The notes beneath the pieces are model-generated. The model searched no databases and was not told the DNA's origin. It was given only the letters and a program-made list of their open reading frames with translations. From NCBI GenBank assembly GCA_963989385.1, contig OZ022498.1, positions 6,207,501 through 6,271,500 of the forward strand: a stretch of 64,000 nt of DNA, read 5' to 3'. This document shows positions 19,410 through 29,127 of the stretch, in pieces. The translations under genes and the position numbers were made by a program. This DNA comes from Ctena decussata. Lineage: Eukaryota; Mollusca; Bivalvia; Lucinida; Lucinidae. The number at the start of each line of letters is the position of its first letter. Position 1 is the stretch's first letter.

Positions 19410-20102
19410 ATGTCTTTTATTGAATTTTGTGCTGATATTGATCAGCTTACTATTTTGTTAAGAGAACGATATCCAGATGACCAACAGATTCGTGACTGGA
19501 GTACAAAATACTGTGGATCATATTATAATGTATTAAAAAACCAAATATGGAACCCATCTGACTTGCAGACGGAAAATAAGAATTTGAAACAAAGAATTTT
19601 AGCGTTGGAGAGAGAAAATGAATCTCTGAAACAACAAAGTCAAAATCCATCAACATCTGGAGCTAATGAGACAAGGAAAACAACGTTGAAACAACAAAAG
19701 TTCAACAAAATTAAACGATGCGTTGAACTATCATTTTCTGAAGACAGACGGATTTCTGGTGAATTTCAGTACACCCCATCGGGAATAGAAGAATGTGTCG
19801 AAGCGTTGAAAAATCTTGATAGATGTATAGACAGTGATCAACGGAATATAATTTTAAATTCAGCCATCAAGGGACAGGTTTTGAAGGACTTTAAACAGTT
19901 TTCAAAAAGAAACGGGAAAGGGTTTTTGCAGGAGTTGAAAAGTCATGGTTTTCATTATTCATTGTCATATTGTAATTTTTTAATTAAATTCTTTGATTTT
20001 GCAACAAAACATGTTAACATTCAAAAGTGTTCTTTGCCAGTTCGATTTATTTATTTGAATTTTAATATCATAAAGCAAGTTTTTGAAGAATTACAATGGT
20101 AA
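19410..20102 (+). CDS. Unrecognised coiled-coil protein at right end, 230 aa
   Basis: The frame is intact. Either ATG 19404 (MKMSFIEF) or 19410 (MSFIEF) may start it, and I prefer 19410 for its position after GAAG. Residues about 55-80 form a leucine-zipper-like coiled coil (LKQRILALERENESLKQQ), followed by a Ser/Thr/Gln linker and a basic region (TLKQQKFNKIKRC). The C-terminal half (about 120-230) is helical with several Cys and aromatic residues, such as HGFHYSLSYCNFLIKFFDF. I do not recognise the family. Its place between POLB and the right inverted repeat, divergent from POLB, would suit an early or regulatory protein or a replication partner, but that is only positional inference. Confidence 0.65.
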   Translation: MSFIEFCADIDQLTILLRERYPDDQQIRDWSTKYCGSYYNVLKNQIWNPSDLQTENKNLKQRILALERENESLKQQSQNPSTSGANETRKTTLKQQKFNKIKRCVELSFSEDRRISGEFQYTPSGIEECVEALKNLDRCIDSDQRNIILNSAIKGQVLKDFKQFSKRNGKGFLQELKSHGFHYSLSYCNFLIKFFDFATKHVNIQKCSLPVRFIYLNFNIIKQVFEELQW

Positions 20103-20159
20103 TCAGTCCGGCATATTCTAACGGTCTTATACACATGCGTGATTTTGACCTTTGACGAA

Positions 20160-20440
20160 ATGTTATAAATAAAATCACCCATGCATATAATAACGTCGTT
20201 AGTATATGCTTGACTGAACTGGGATTTTCTTTTTGTGTTAAAATTACTGAACTGGGATTTTCTTTTTACGTTAAAAATAAAATCACTCATGCGTATAATA
20301 ACACCGTTAATATATGCTTGACTGAACTGGGATTGTCTCTTTTGTGTTATAATTACGTTAAAAATAAAATCACTCATGCGTATAATAACGCCGTTAATAT
20401 ATGCTTGACTGAACTGGGATATTCTTTTTTTGTGTTATTA
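20160..20440. repeat. Iteron-like repeats next to right terminal repeat
   Basis: Three copies of a block with AAAATCAC(C/T)CATGC, AATAACGCCGTTA and ATATGCTTGACTGAACTGGG start near 20171, 20279 and 20367. CTGAACTGGGAT occurs four times. No counterpart is seen beside the left terminal repeat. Confidence 0.7.
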
Positions 20441-20623
20441 TTAAAAACATTTACGTATGCCTTGTACTTCTTTATTCTTCCATAACACCACAATTAAACC
20501 CAATCTGGGTTTGTACTGGGCTATTTTTTTCATATCCGGATTTGCATAAGTTGAAGAATTAGGTCCAGTCTAGGGTTGTGCATGGTTAGTTTTTCAATAT
20601 ACAGAGCCTTGGCTCGGTATGTT

Positions 20624-20825
20624 GTGAAATTAGACCTAGTCTTGGTTTGTACTGGATTAATTATAAACACATGTACGATATACTATTGAAATAAGGCCTG
20701 GTCTTGGTTTGTACTGGCTTAATTCTAAAACATATTTACCATATATTGTGACATTAAGCCTGGTCTTGGTTTGTACTGGCTTAATTATTAATAGTATATT
20801 GTAAAACCACCAATATATCACTACT
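20624..20825 (-). repeat. Polinton right terminal inverted repeat
   Basis: Inverse of 3458-3658, ending CCAATATATCACTACT. It contains three 61-62-bp subrepeats carrying GTCTTGGTTTGTACTGG. A degenerate fourth copy may lie at about 20500-20590. Confidence 0.93.
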
Positions 20826-20830
20826 AGTTT
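20826..20830. repeat. Right target-site duplication AGTTT
   Basis: Exact copy of 3453-3457 on the other side of the Polinton. Confidence 0.75.
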
Positions 20831-20934
20831 TATTTTTTGTTTTGCTTTTTTGTCGAGCCTGCTTGCGGCGAGTGAGACACAGTTGTTACAACTTCAGTTC
20901 GGTGTATGTGCACATGTATCTGTCCGGATTTGTC

Positions 20935-21680
20935 CAGGCCATAACTTCTACATTAACGGATGGATTTCAAAATAATTTGGCACAATTTTTCTCCTTGATA
21001 GAAGTGCAATTTGGAACATTTGTTCACGTAGGTTGAAGGTCATTTGATTGATTGATTTGTTGCTTAATGTCCACGGTAAACAGCTAAGGTCATGTCGGGA
21101 CGGTCAGTTAACCTAACCAGACTATTCCTGGGCAGGCTTAGACCTCCTAAGCAGTTAACCAGTACAAAGTGCACATACTTTTGCCAGTAACTGACAACTG
21201 CCCTTCTTGAATCAGCGGAAGAAGAAACGAAAGTATGTGGCCAGACCAGGTTTCGAACCCAGGACCTCTGACTTAGTCAGGTGCCCTACCTATTGCGCTA
21301 CGCGGCCCGGTCAAGGTTACACTTGACAGTCAAATGTAGAAATTGACATGAAATGAGCTTGTCATGGCCATACCTTCTATATTTATGCATGGATTTCAAA
21401 ATAATTGTGCACAATTGTTCTCCTGAATGAGTAGAAGTGCCATTTAAAACATTTATTGAGGTAGGTCCAAGATCAAGGTCACACTTGAAGGTCAAATGTT
21501 GAAATTGTCATAAGTAGAGCATGTCCCAGCCATTACTTCTATATTATTTATGCATGGATTTAAAAATAATTTGGCATAACTCTTCTACTTGATGAGTGGA
21601 AGTATCTTGTGAAATATTTGTTCAGGTACACCCATGGTCAAATGATAAAATTGTCATAAATTGAGCTTGTTTGGGCCATA
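20935..21680. repeat. Diverged tandem array, interrupted by a SINE
   Basis: A unit with GGCCATAACTTCTA, ATGGATTTCAAAATAATT and TTGAAGGTCAAATG occurs around 20939, 21366 and 21532. The SINE at 21050-21308 is inserted in the first unit. Confidence 0.6.
21050..21308 (-). mobile_element. tRNA-derived SINE
   Basis: On the minus strand the head (about 21308 to 21233) reads like a tRNA, with an A-box region GTAGCGCAATAGGTAGG and a B box GGTTCGAAACC. A body follows containing CTTCCGCTGATTCAAGAAGG and a 3' tail GACATGACCTTAGCTGTTTA. The head is shared with 46920-47045, and the tail with the 3' end of the LINE fragment at 44430. Confidence 0.75.
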
Positions 21681-22466
21681 AATATAAATATGCTAAGCAT
21701 GATGTTTTTTGGCTTCTTTCTAATATGTGAGTGAAGCAGTTAGTTTTGACATACTTTTAGGTCATTAAAGCAAACAGTGGGCTCAACAACTTGTCCCTGG
21801 ACAACAATCTAGTCTATCATTCTGGTTGCAAGGCTTTAGATCAAAAAAGAAATGTGCATCTGCACATAGTTGGTGTATGACAAAAAAAACCCCACTTTAA
21901 CCAAATAAAATAGGGTATCATGTTATGTAGAGTATCAGATTCAGTATTTTAACGACATTCTTTCACTGAATTTCTAGCACAACTAAATTATATGTCCATG
22001 TATTAAAAGTATCATCATGTTAGTTTCAAATTGTCGTCTACAACGTAGCATTTTCACTTTTGCTATGTATATATGAAAAGGTAAACAATGTGTCTAAAAT
22101 TTGAAAGCATCAATATCAAAGTGCAACAATATGTGAATCTCATATAATTGTATATGTGTTTTACAGTAACAGTATTCTGTAAAGCTTTGCCACTAGCAGT
22201 ATCATCAAATATTTTTTTATCTGGGGCTCTGCCATAATTCATCTTTCCAAAGCCACGCACACTTTAAACAGGCATGCATCCCTCCACTAACTGTAAGGTG
22301 AAAATAACAGACATTGAGGGATATTATATACATGCACTTCTATTTGTGGGACTGTCATATGCTAAGTTGTTGTATTTGCCAGTTGTACACTCTCAGGTGA
22401 TCTTTGAGTGACACTCTGGGTGTAGCTCAGAACTACAAATTATTCAGATCTGCTCTTAAGTATGTG
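21681..22466. other. 3' flank of RNASEH2A, nothing recognised
   Basis: AT-rich DNA downstream of the stop codon of the minus-strand host gene, so part of it may be 3' untranslated region. No clear polyadenylation site could be chosen. Confidence 0.35.
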
Positions 22467-22602
22467 CTATAATGTTGAAACATTTTGTAAACATCTGTCT
22501 CTAAAGAATCTATGCCGTTGATCTCTCTCGTCTTTCTTGTTGAAGTAAGCGGAAAGTTTTGGGGTGTTTTTCAAATTCTCATCATCTTCATCATCGTCTT
22601 CC
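22467..22602 (-). CDS. RNASEH2A: RNASEH2A last coding exon
   Basis: The final exon of the catalytic subunit of ribonuclease H2, which removes ribonucleotides and RNA from RNA-DNA hybrids in the nucleus. The acceptor is TTTTAG|GG. The exon begins in codon position 3 and completes a Trp codon started in the 29004-29127 exon (RW|EDDD). It encodes an acidic run (EDDDEDDEN), PKLSAYFNKKDERDQRHRFF and the end RCLQNVSTL, stopping with TAG at 22467-22469. The (I/L)(T/S)xYF and HR(Y/F)F blocks match the C-terminal region of animal RNASEH2A as I remember it, including the part that contacts the B/C subunits. Confidence 0.85.
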
Positions 22603-23136
22603 CTAAAACATAAAAATACAAACTACTGTAATGATATTAACCCATTCCATTTGGGATACCCATTTAGGGGTATCTGGACAAACAGTTTGGATCCAGATCA
22701 GGCCTGCTCTGAGATCCAAGTTTGGATCAAGATCAGGCCACACAAAGGTGGGGCCTGCTCTGAGATCCAAACTGTTTGTTGCTTAGACATCATTTCTGCA
22801 AGAGTTAGTTAGACCAGACCAATAATTGTCAGAATTTGCTTGATCTTTGATGCAGACGACAATTTCAGCAGACGACAAAAAATACCCAGAATGCAATGGG
22901 TTAAATACAGGGACAGACTTGCAAAACTATGGTAATGATACTAAACAGGGGACAGACTTGCTTGAGCAAACAATGCAGACAGGGTTACCACTTATCCTCC
23001 ACATCAAAATTCCCTGACTTTTCCCTGATTTTTCTCTGACATTAATTTTACAGTTTTCCATAGCCTTTTACAGATCTAAAAGTTGATTTTACTCTTTACT
23101 TTAACAGTGCTTGTATCACTTTAAAATTGGGGGTTA

Positions 23137-23490
23137 CTCTAATGGAAACAAATTTGCTCAACTGGGGGTTACTCTTATAGGAAAGAATTTGCTCCCCCAG
23201 GAGCAAATTCTTCCCTTTAAGAGTAGCCCACAATGAGGAGGAAGATGTGTCTGAATAATCTGTCTAATGTATATCCTTTCCCCATGAACAGAATAAGTAT
23301 ATTTTTTAAAGACAAATTTGCTCAAATGGGGGTTACTCTTATAGGAAAGAATTTGCTCCCCCAGGAGCAAATTCTTCCCTTTAAGAGTAGCCCACAATGA
23401 GGAGGAAGATGTGTCTGAATAATCTGTCTAATGTATATCCTTTCCACATGAACAGAATAAGTATATTTTTTAAAGACTGCCATAGCCAAT
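23137..23490. repeat. Two-copy 164-bp tandem duplication with hairpin
   Basis: Two almost identical units each carry the hairpin AAGAATTTGCTCC..GGAGCAAATTCTT (near 23185 and 23350). Related hairpins occur near 30455-30500 and 39220-39262. Confidence 0.75.
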
Positions 23491-24147
23491 ATTTTTCAAA
23501 TTCCTGGACTTTTCAAGTCCTTTCCAAATTTCCATGACCAATCTCATAATTCCCTGGCCTGGAAAAATATTAGTTTTCCAGAGTTTTTTCCCTGACTATG
23601 GCAACCCAGTCAGACTGCCCCTTAACAGGATCTGCACTGTTTGTTTGTCTGTCAATCAACCATGACTCATAACAATGCCTCACCATCAGCACTTTGTGCT
23701 CCGGAGAGCTAAAATACAAAGGGCAATAACTTGTAATTACTTGAAACATATTATGATTTTTGCACTTTTTACTGTACTGTATCAGTGTGTCAAGTTTCAT
23801 TTAAATCCCGCCACTACTATCCGAGATACGCTCCAGACAACAACGTGACAGATGGTTAGATGGAGGATGGGGCTACTATATGCTCAACCTTTAGGGAGCA
23901 TAAAAATACTAAAGTTTGACAGCTCTGAAGCTGTGCCTAGCATTAGCCTTCATACATAAACATAAAATTAATTACTGTAAAACTTCTAAGTATTGGGAAG
24001 GATACGTCTGAGGCTCTGAGCAAACAGTGCAGAGCAAATAGTGCAGATCCAGATTGGGCAGTCTGTTCAGGGTACACGAAGCCATTCAATTCAATCTGCA
24101 TCTTTTGGATGCATTACAGAATTGCAAAACCAAACTGTTCCATTTTT

Positions 24148-26400
24148 AGCTCACCTGAGCCGAAGGCTCAGAGGTGAGCTTATAGGATGGGAGTCGAGCC
24201 GTCGTCCGTCCGTCCGTGGGTGCGTCAACACTTTCAAACATAAATATCTCAGAGACCAGTGGGCCAATCGCAATCAAATTTTATCTGAAGCATCATTTGG
24301 GTGGGGGAAAGGCTGCATTAGGTTTTGGTGCCGATCAGCTCAGAACTCTGGTTTCCATGGCAACAGATAGCCCCCATAGGGTTATAATGGGGAAAACGGC
24401 GTCATCACGTTTTCTCGACTGTTTTTGATTAGATCCTTATCATACTCGCAGGTAATGATGACATACGCAAGAGCTTGGATGAGTTCGAAATTTGGTCGGA
24501 TTCGATCACAGACTACGGAGTTAGCTGCCCTTGAGCGTTTGAAAAAAATCCCATAGGGTTATAATGGGGAAAATGGCGTCATCACGTTTTCTCAACTGTT
24601 TTTGCTTAGATCCTTATCATACTTGCAGGTAATGATGACATACATAAGAGCTTGGATGAGTTCGAAATTTGGCCAGATTCAAGCACAGACTACGGAGTTA
24701 GCTGCCCTTGAGCGTTTGAAAAAATCCCATAGTGTTATAATGGAGAAAACAACGTCATCACATATTTTTAGAAAAACTTTGTCATCGCTCTATTGCCTAC
24801 ATTTCTCAACGGATTTTAAAATAACTTCACACAAATGTAGGGCATGGCAATATCTCGAGCAAGTTTGACTTTCAGGATGCTGCGCCCAAGGTCAAGGTCA
24901 CTGTGGCTATTTTTAGAAAAACTTTGTCATTGCCCTAGCACCTTCATTTCTCAATGGATTTTACAATAACTTCATACAAATGTAGGGGATGACAATATCT
25001 CGAGCAAGTTTGACTTTCAGGGTGCTGTGCCCAAGGTCAAGGTCACTGTGGCTATTTTAAGAAAATCTTTGTCATCGCTCTAGCACCTACATTTCTCAGC
25101 AGATTTTAAAATAACTTCACACAAATGTAGGGCATGACAATATCTCGAGCAAGTTTGACTTTCAGGGTGCTGCACCTAAGGTCAAGGTCACTGTGGCTAT
25201 TTTTAGAAAAACTTTGTCATCACTCTAGTGCCTACATTTCTCAACCGATTTTAAATCAAATTCACACAAATGTAGGGCATGACAATATCTCAAACAAAAT
25301 TGACTTTCAGGGTGCTGCGACCAAGGTCAAGGTCACTGTGGCTATTTTTAGAAAAACTTTGTCAGCGCTCTAGCACCTACATTTCTCAATGGATTTTAAA
25401 TCAAATTCACACAAATGTAGGGCATGACAATATCTCGAGCAAGTTTGACTTTCAGGGTGCTGTGCCCAAGGTCAAGGTCACTGTGGCTATTTTTAGAAAA
25501 ACTTTGTCATCGCCCTAGCACCTTCATTTCTCCATGGATTTTGAAATAACTTGACACAAATGTAGGGTATGACAATATCTCAAGCATGTTAGACTTTCAG
25601 GATGCTGTGCCCAAGGTCAAGGTCACTGTGGCTATTTTTAGAAAAACTTTGTCATCCCTCTAGCACCTACATTTCTCAACAGATTTTAAAATAAATTCAC
25701 ACAAATGTAGGGCATGACAATATCTCGAGCAAGTTTGACTTTCAGAGTGCTGCAATCAAGGTTTTTGATTAGATCCTTATCATACTTGCAGGTAATGATG
25801 ACATACATAAGAGCTTGGATGAGTTTGAAATTTGGCCGGATTCGAGCACAAACTACGGAGTTAGCTGCCCTTGAGCGTTTGAAAAAAATCCCATAGTCTT
25901 ATAATGGAGAAAACAACGTCCTCACATTTTCATTTTCATCGGATCCTCTTCATACTTGCAGGTAATGAGGATATGCATAAAAGCTTGGATTAGTTAGCAT
26001 TTTGGCTAGATCCCACCACTGACTATGGAGTACCCGCCCTGAGCATCCAAAAAATCAATGTTGCTACTTTTTCTTGGTTTCTACTGATCTGATCCTTTTC
26101 AAACTTGCAGGTAATGAGGAAATGCATAATATCTTAAACAAGTTCAAATTTTGGCCAGATCAGGCCAACCACTACGAAGTTAGCTGCCCTTGACAGCTCT
26201 GTCTATTGTGCTCTTGATCGGATACTTTTTAAACTTGCATATATTAAATGAGGGCATACATAATGTTTTGGATGAGTTTAATTTTCAGCCTGATTGGACC
26301 ACTGACTGTGGAGTTAGCTGCCCTTGAGCATCTTAAATATCCCTATAGGTTTACAATGTCTCTCAGGTGAGCAATTGTTGCCCTTTGGGCTACTTGTTAA
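24148..26400. repeat. Hairpin-started repeat element with 145-bp array
   Basis: Starts with the palindrome AGCTCACCTGAGC..GCTCAGAGGTGAGCT and a CCGTCCGTCCG cluster. It ends with inverted CTCAGGTGAGC..GCCCTTTGGGC. Inside, GGTCAAGGTCACTGTGGC recurs at an exact 145-bp spacing six times (GGTCA ends at 24900, 25045, 25190, 25335, 25480, 25625). No protein is recognised, and the open frames are array artefacts. Confidence 0.85.
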
Positions 26401-26490
26401 GACAATTAAGGCAATTCTTGTAGGTTTTTTAAATTTTCAGAATTTTTACGGAACTACTGCCATGAAGGTATTCAGGCAAAATGTATAAAT

Positions 26491-26712
26491 GAGCTGCTAC
26501 ACGACAAAACCAACGAAGTGGCATGTGGGCCCAGGGAAGACTCAGATCAGCCTTGGCATCTTCGCCATCATCATGGAGGTAGCTTAGACCCTTAGCTAGG
26601 CTTTAAGGTCACAGCAAGGACTCTGATCAGACTGGACGGATGCCCAGGCTGATCCTAGTCTTCATGGGGGGCACCTGCCACTTTGTTGGTTTTCTCATGC
26701 CGCGGCTCAAAT
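26491..26712. repeat. MITE family B, copy 3
   Basis: Inverted ends GCTGCTACACGACAAAACCAAC and GTTGGTTTTCTCATGCCGCGGC, with inner arms CAGATCAGCC and GATCAGACTGGAC. Confidence 0.75.
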
Positions 26713-26826
26713 GTAAGAATGACCAACCAAGCTTTTCTTTTCCCTGTACGGATCCCTGCGGACCCATGAATTGTTGATGTGTCCAGGTGAAACTCTGGTC
26801 AGTCTGACCTCAGTCTTTGCTGGCAC

Positions 26827-26985
26827 ACAGCTCCAGATAAGCTGGGATTTTGAGCTTATTTTTGAGATGATTTAGAAAACTTATGTTGTGACCACGGTTC
26901 TAATGAGGCAGTCACAATGTATGTTTTTACAGAGAAATACAGAACATTATACCTAAATTATCCCTGTAACCCCTTCTTATCTGGA
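26827..26985. repeat. MITE family A, diverged copy
   Basis: Starts ACAGCTCCAGATAAG and ends CTTATCTGGAG, with half of the usual GGTTCTAATGAGG core between them. Confidence 0.55.
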
Positions 26986-27479
26986 GTAATGGATATGCCT
27001 TAAATAGGTGTACACCTCATGTTTTACCACCATTTTCTACTATGGGAAACAACTTTTGTGACTTCCTATTTGCTTCCCTGCACAAAGAAACCCTTCCCAG
27101 GAATTTGTTCCCTCCTAAAAGGGTTGACCCCCATTGAAAAAGAAGGCAAAAATGAAAATGACAGAGTTACTTTCCACCAAAGTGTTCCTACACACCTTCA
27201 GAAATCTTTTCTTGTGAAATAGCTCAAGTATTTCAAAGTTCTAGAGAGATAAGATGGCCTATAGTTAGATGCGTGATAATTTTCTTGTTTCTCCTTGAAA
27301 ACATGTAACCCCTAACCTGAACTGCATTGCCTAAGGGATTCAGATGAGGGGTGACAACAAGTATATGACAACTTATCACCAAACTAGAGAAAGTGAGCAG
27401 GGGCTCACGTATATCCCCGGCCAGCGCCACCGCCTAATGACATTAAACTTTAAACACAAAAATTTAACACATATCAGAT

Positions 27480-28690
27480 ACAAATTTCAAAATCTGTGAC
27501 CGTGACCTTTGGTCAGCAGCAGCAGCATATAGAGGATGTCAACTTATCTTCTGCAAGCTAGCAGTAAACCAAGAAATATATCAAACAGTTCCATTGAAGG
27601 ATATCTGAAACATTATAAAGCAGTACATTGATGCAACTGTTTAGTATGTGACCTTGACCTAATGTCAACAGCAGCATCCAGATAATGTAAATTGTTGCAA
27701 CCTAGAGGTAAACAAAGTCACATAACAAAAGGTCCTACAAAAGAAGACGGGAAAATTAAGCAAATCATATAAACTTAACTTAAAACCTTAAAATGGAAAA
27801 GCATGTCTGTGACCTTGACCTTGAGTCAAGGCATGTGTGGAGATGATATAGAATACATTATTAGACCAATACCTATAATCATACCAAAAATAAACCAAAC
27901 CAAAAAAAGGATTTGGATGACAATACAGACTTGAGATCTCAAAACCTTACTGCAAAACATTTTTGAAAATGTCTAAGTCAGTGACCTTGACCTCTATGTC
28001 ACAGGAATTTGAAAAGATGGTACAAAATAAAACTTTGGACATATAAACCAAACTGAACAAAAAGTTTAGATAATATAAGATCTTAATAAATTAAGTGCAA
28101 AACTTCAACATGAAAAGTCAAAGTCCATGACCTTGACCTCTAGGTTACAGGCATGGGTGGGAATGGTACAGAATAAAACTATGTACCAACATCTATCATC
28201 ATGCCAAACATAAACCCAACCCAACAAAGGGTTTAAATAATATAGAGATATTAAAAACATTAACGCAAAACTTTAACATGAAAAGTCAAAGTCCGAGACC
28301 TTGACCTCTATGTCACAGGCACGGGAGGAGATGGTACAGAATAAAACTTTGGACCAATATCTATCATCATGCCAAACATAAACACAATCCGAAAAAGGGT
28401 TTGAATTATACAGAGATCTTAAAAACTTTAACGCAAAACTTTAACATGAAAATTCAAAGTCTGTGACCTTGACCTCTAGGTCACAGGCATGGGTAGGGGT
28501 GGTACAGAATAAAACTTTGGACCATTATCTATCACCATGCCAAATATAAACCTAATCCATCCAAGGGTTTGGATTATATAAGATCTTAAAAACTTTAACG
28601 CAAAACTTTAACGCAAATGTTAACTTACGGACGGACGGACGGACGGGAGGACGGACGGACAGACGGACGAATGGACATCGGACGAAAGCT
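27480..28690. repeat. Tandem array of about 165 bp units with (ACGG)n end
   Basis: GTGACC(T/G)TGACCT landmarks lie at about 27498, 27650, 27810, 27980, 28128, 28297 and 28463. Units share ACAGAATAAAACTTTGGACC and AACGCAAAACTTTAACATG. The array closes with a GGACGGACGG cluster at 28624-28672. Confidence 0.85.
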
Positions 28691-28699
28691 ATATAATTA

Positions 28700-28972
28700 G
28701 CGACACAACAAAACCAACATAGTAGCGTGTTTGCTCAGCAAAGACTCAGATCAGCCTGGGCATCTGCCTTGTCTGAGCAGGATCATAGCTGTCTGCATGG
28801 AGCTAGCTTAGACCCTTAGCTGCTTTTTAAGTGTACAGCGAAGACTCAAAACAGACTGGGCAGATGGGCAGTACGACAATACGCCAAAAGCGGACAGTAT
28901 TTGATTGGAAGAAGAAGATCTGAGACTTAGCATGGCAAAAATGCCACTGTGTTGGTTTTGCAATGTCTCTAA
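28700..28972. repeat. MITE family B, copy 4
   Basis: Ends GCGACACAACAAAACCAACA and GTGTTGGTTTTGCAATGTC. It carries about 50 bp of extra sequence in its right half compared with other copies. It lies 32 bp from the next RNASEH2A exon. Confidence 0.7.
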
Positions 28973-29003
28973 ATTAAAACAAATAAAGTAAATGAATACA
29001 AAC

Positions 29004-29127
29004 CATCTAAACACAGCCCCATTTTTCTCTATGATAGTGTACGCTGTTGACCAACTTACTCGAACAAACTGAGGAAAACCAAAGACTTTGTCTAGGCTAC
29101 TCGCCATAAATTTTTTAGTATTAGGAT
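29004..29127 (-). CDS. RNASEH2A: RNASEH2A exon
   Basis: Acceptor TTTTGCAG|AT, inferred donor AGATG|GTTTGT. It starts with two bases that complete an Asp codon (PS|D) and encodes PNTKKFMASSLDKVFGFPQF, VRVSWSTAYTIIEK and NGAVFR, leaving two bases of the Trp codon. The PVFGFPQFVRxSWxTAxxIxEK block is a strong RNASEH2A signature. Phases on both sides agree with the neighbouring exons. Confidence 0.88.

Larger units (their letters stand above)
3458..20825. mobile_element. Polinton/Maverick element, 17.4 kb
   Basis: A self-synthesising DNA transposon or virus-like element. It starts AGTAGTGATATATTGG and ends with the exact inverse, CCAATATATCACTACT, so it has the AG...CT ends typical of the superfamily. 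Inside are a DD35E integrase, a protein-primed family B polymerase, a capsid protein of the double-jelly-roll type, a probable penton protein, a packaging ATPase and several small conserved ORFs. Genes are tightly packed on both strands with AT-rich gaps of 40 bp or less in places. The copy is damaged: in-frame stops or frame changes occur near 3845, 6135, 8775, 9060, 10545, 10620, 11410, 11685, 16727 and 18413. A tandem array at about 6900-8470 is probably a later insertion. No cysteine protease was recognised. Confidence 0.97.
22603..29003. other. RNASEH2A large 3' intron filled with repeats
   Basis: The 6.4-kb intron contains a two-copy 164-bp tandem duplication (about 23137-23490), a 2.2-kb array element, two MITE types and a 1.2-kb tandem array, listed separately. 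No other coding exon of the gene is needed here, because the reading phase matches across it. Confidence 0.7.

Noticed and set aside
21230..21308. Genuine tRNA gene on the minus strand
   Set aside because: The A and B boxes are present, but the sequence continues into a SINE body, a related copy exists at 46918, and the arms do not form a clean cloverleaf.
24756..25755. CRISPR-like array
   Set aside because: The whole 145-bp unit is repeated, with no distinct repeat and spacer parts, in a eukaryotic intron.
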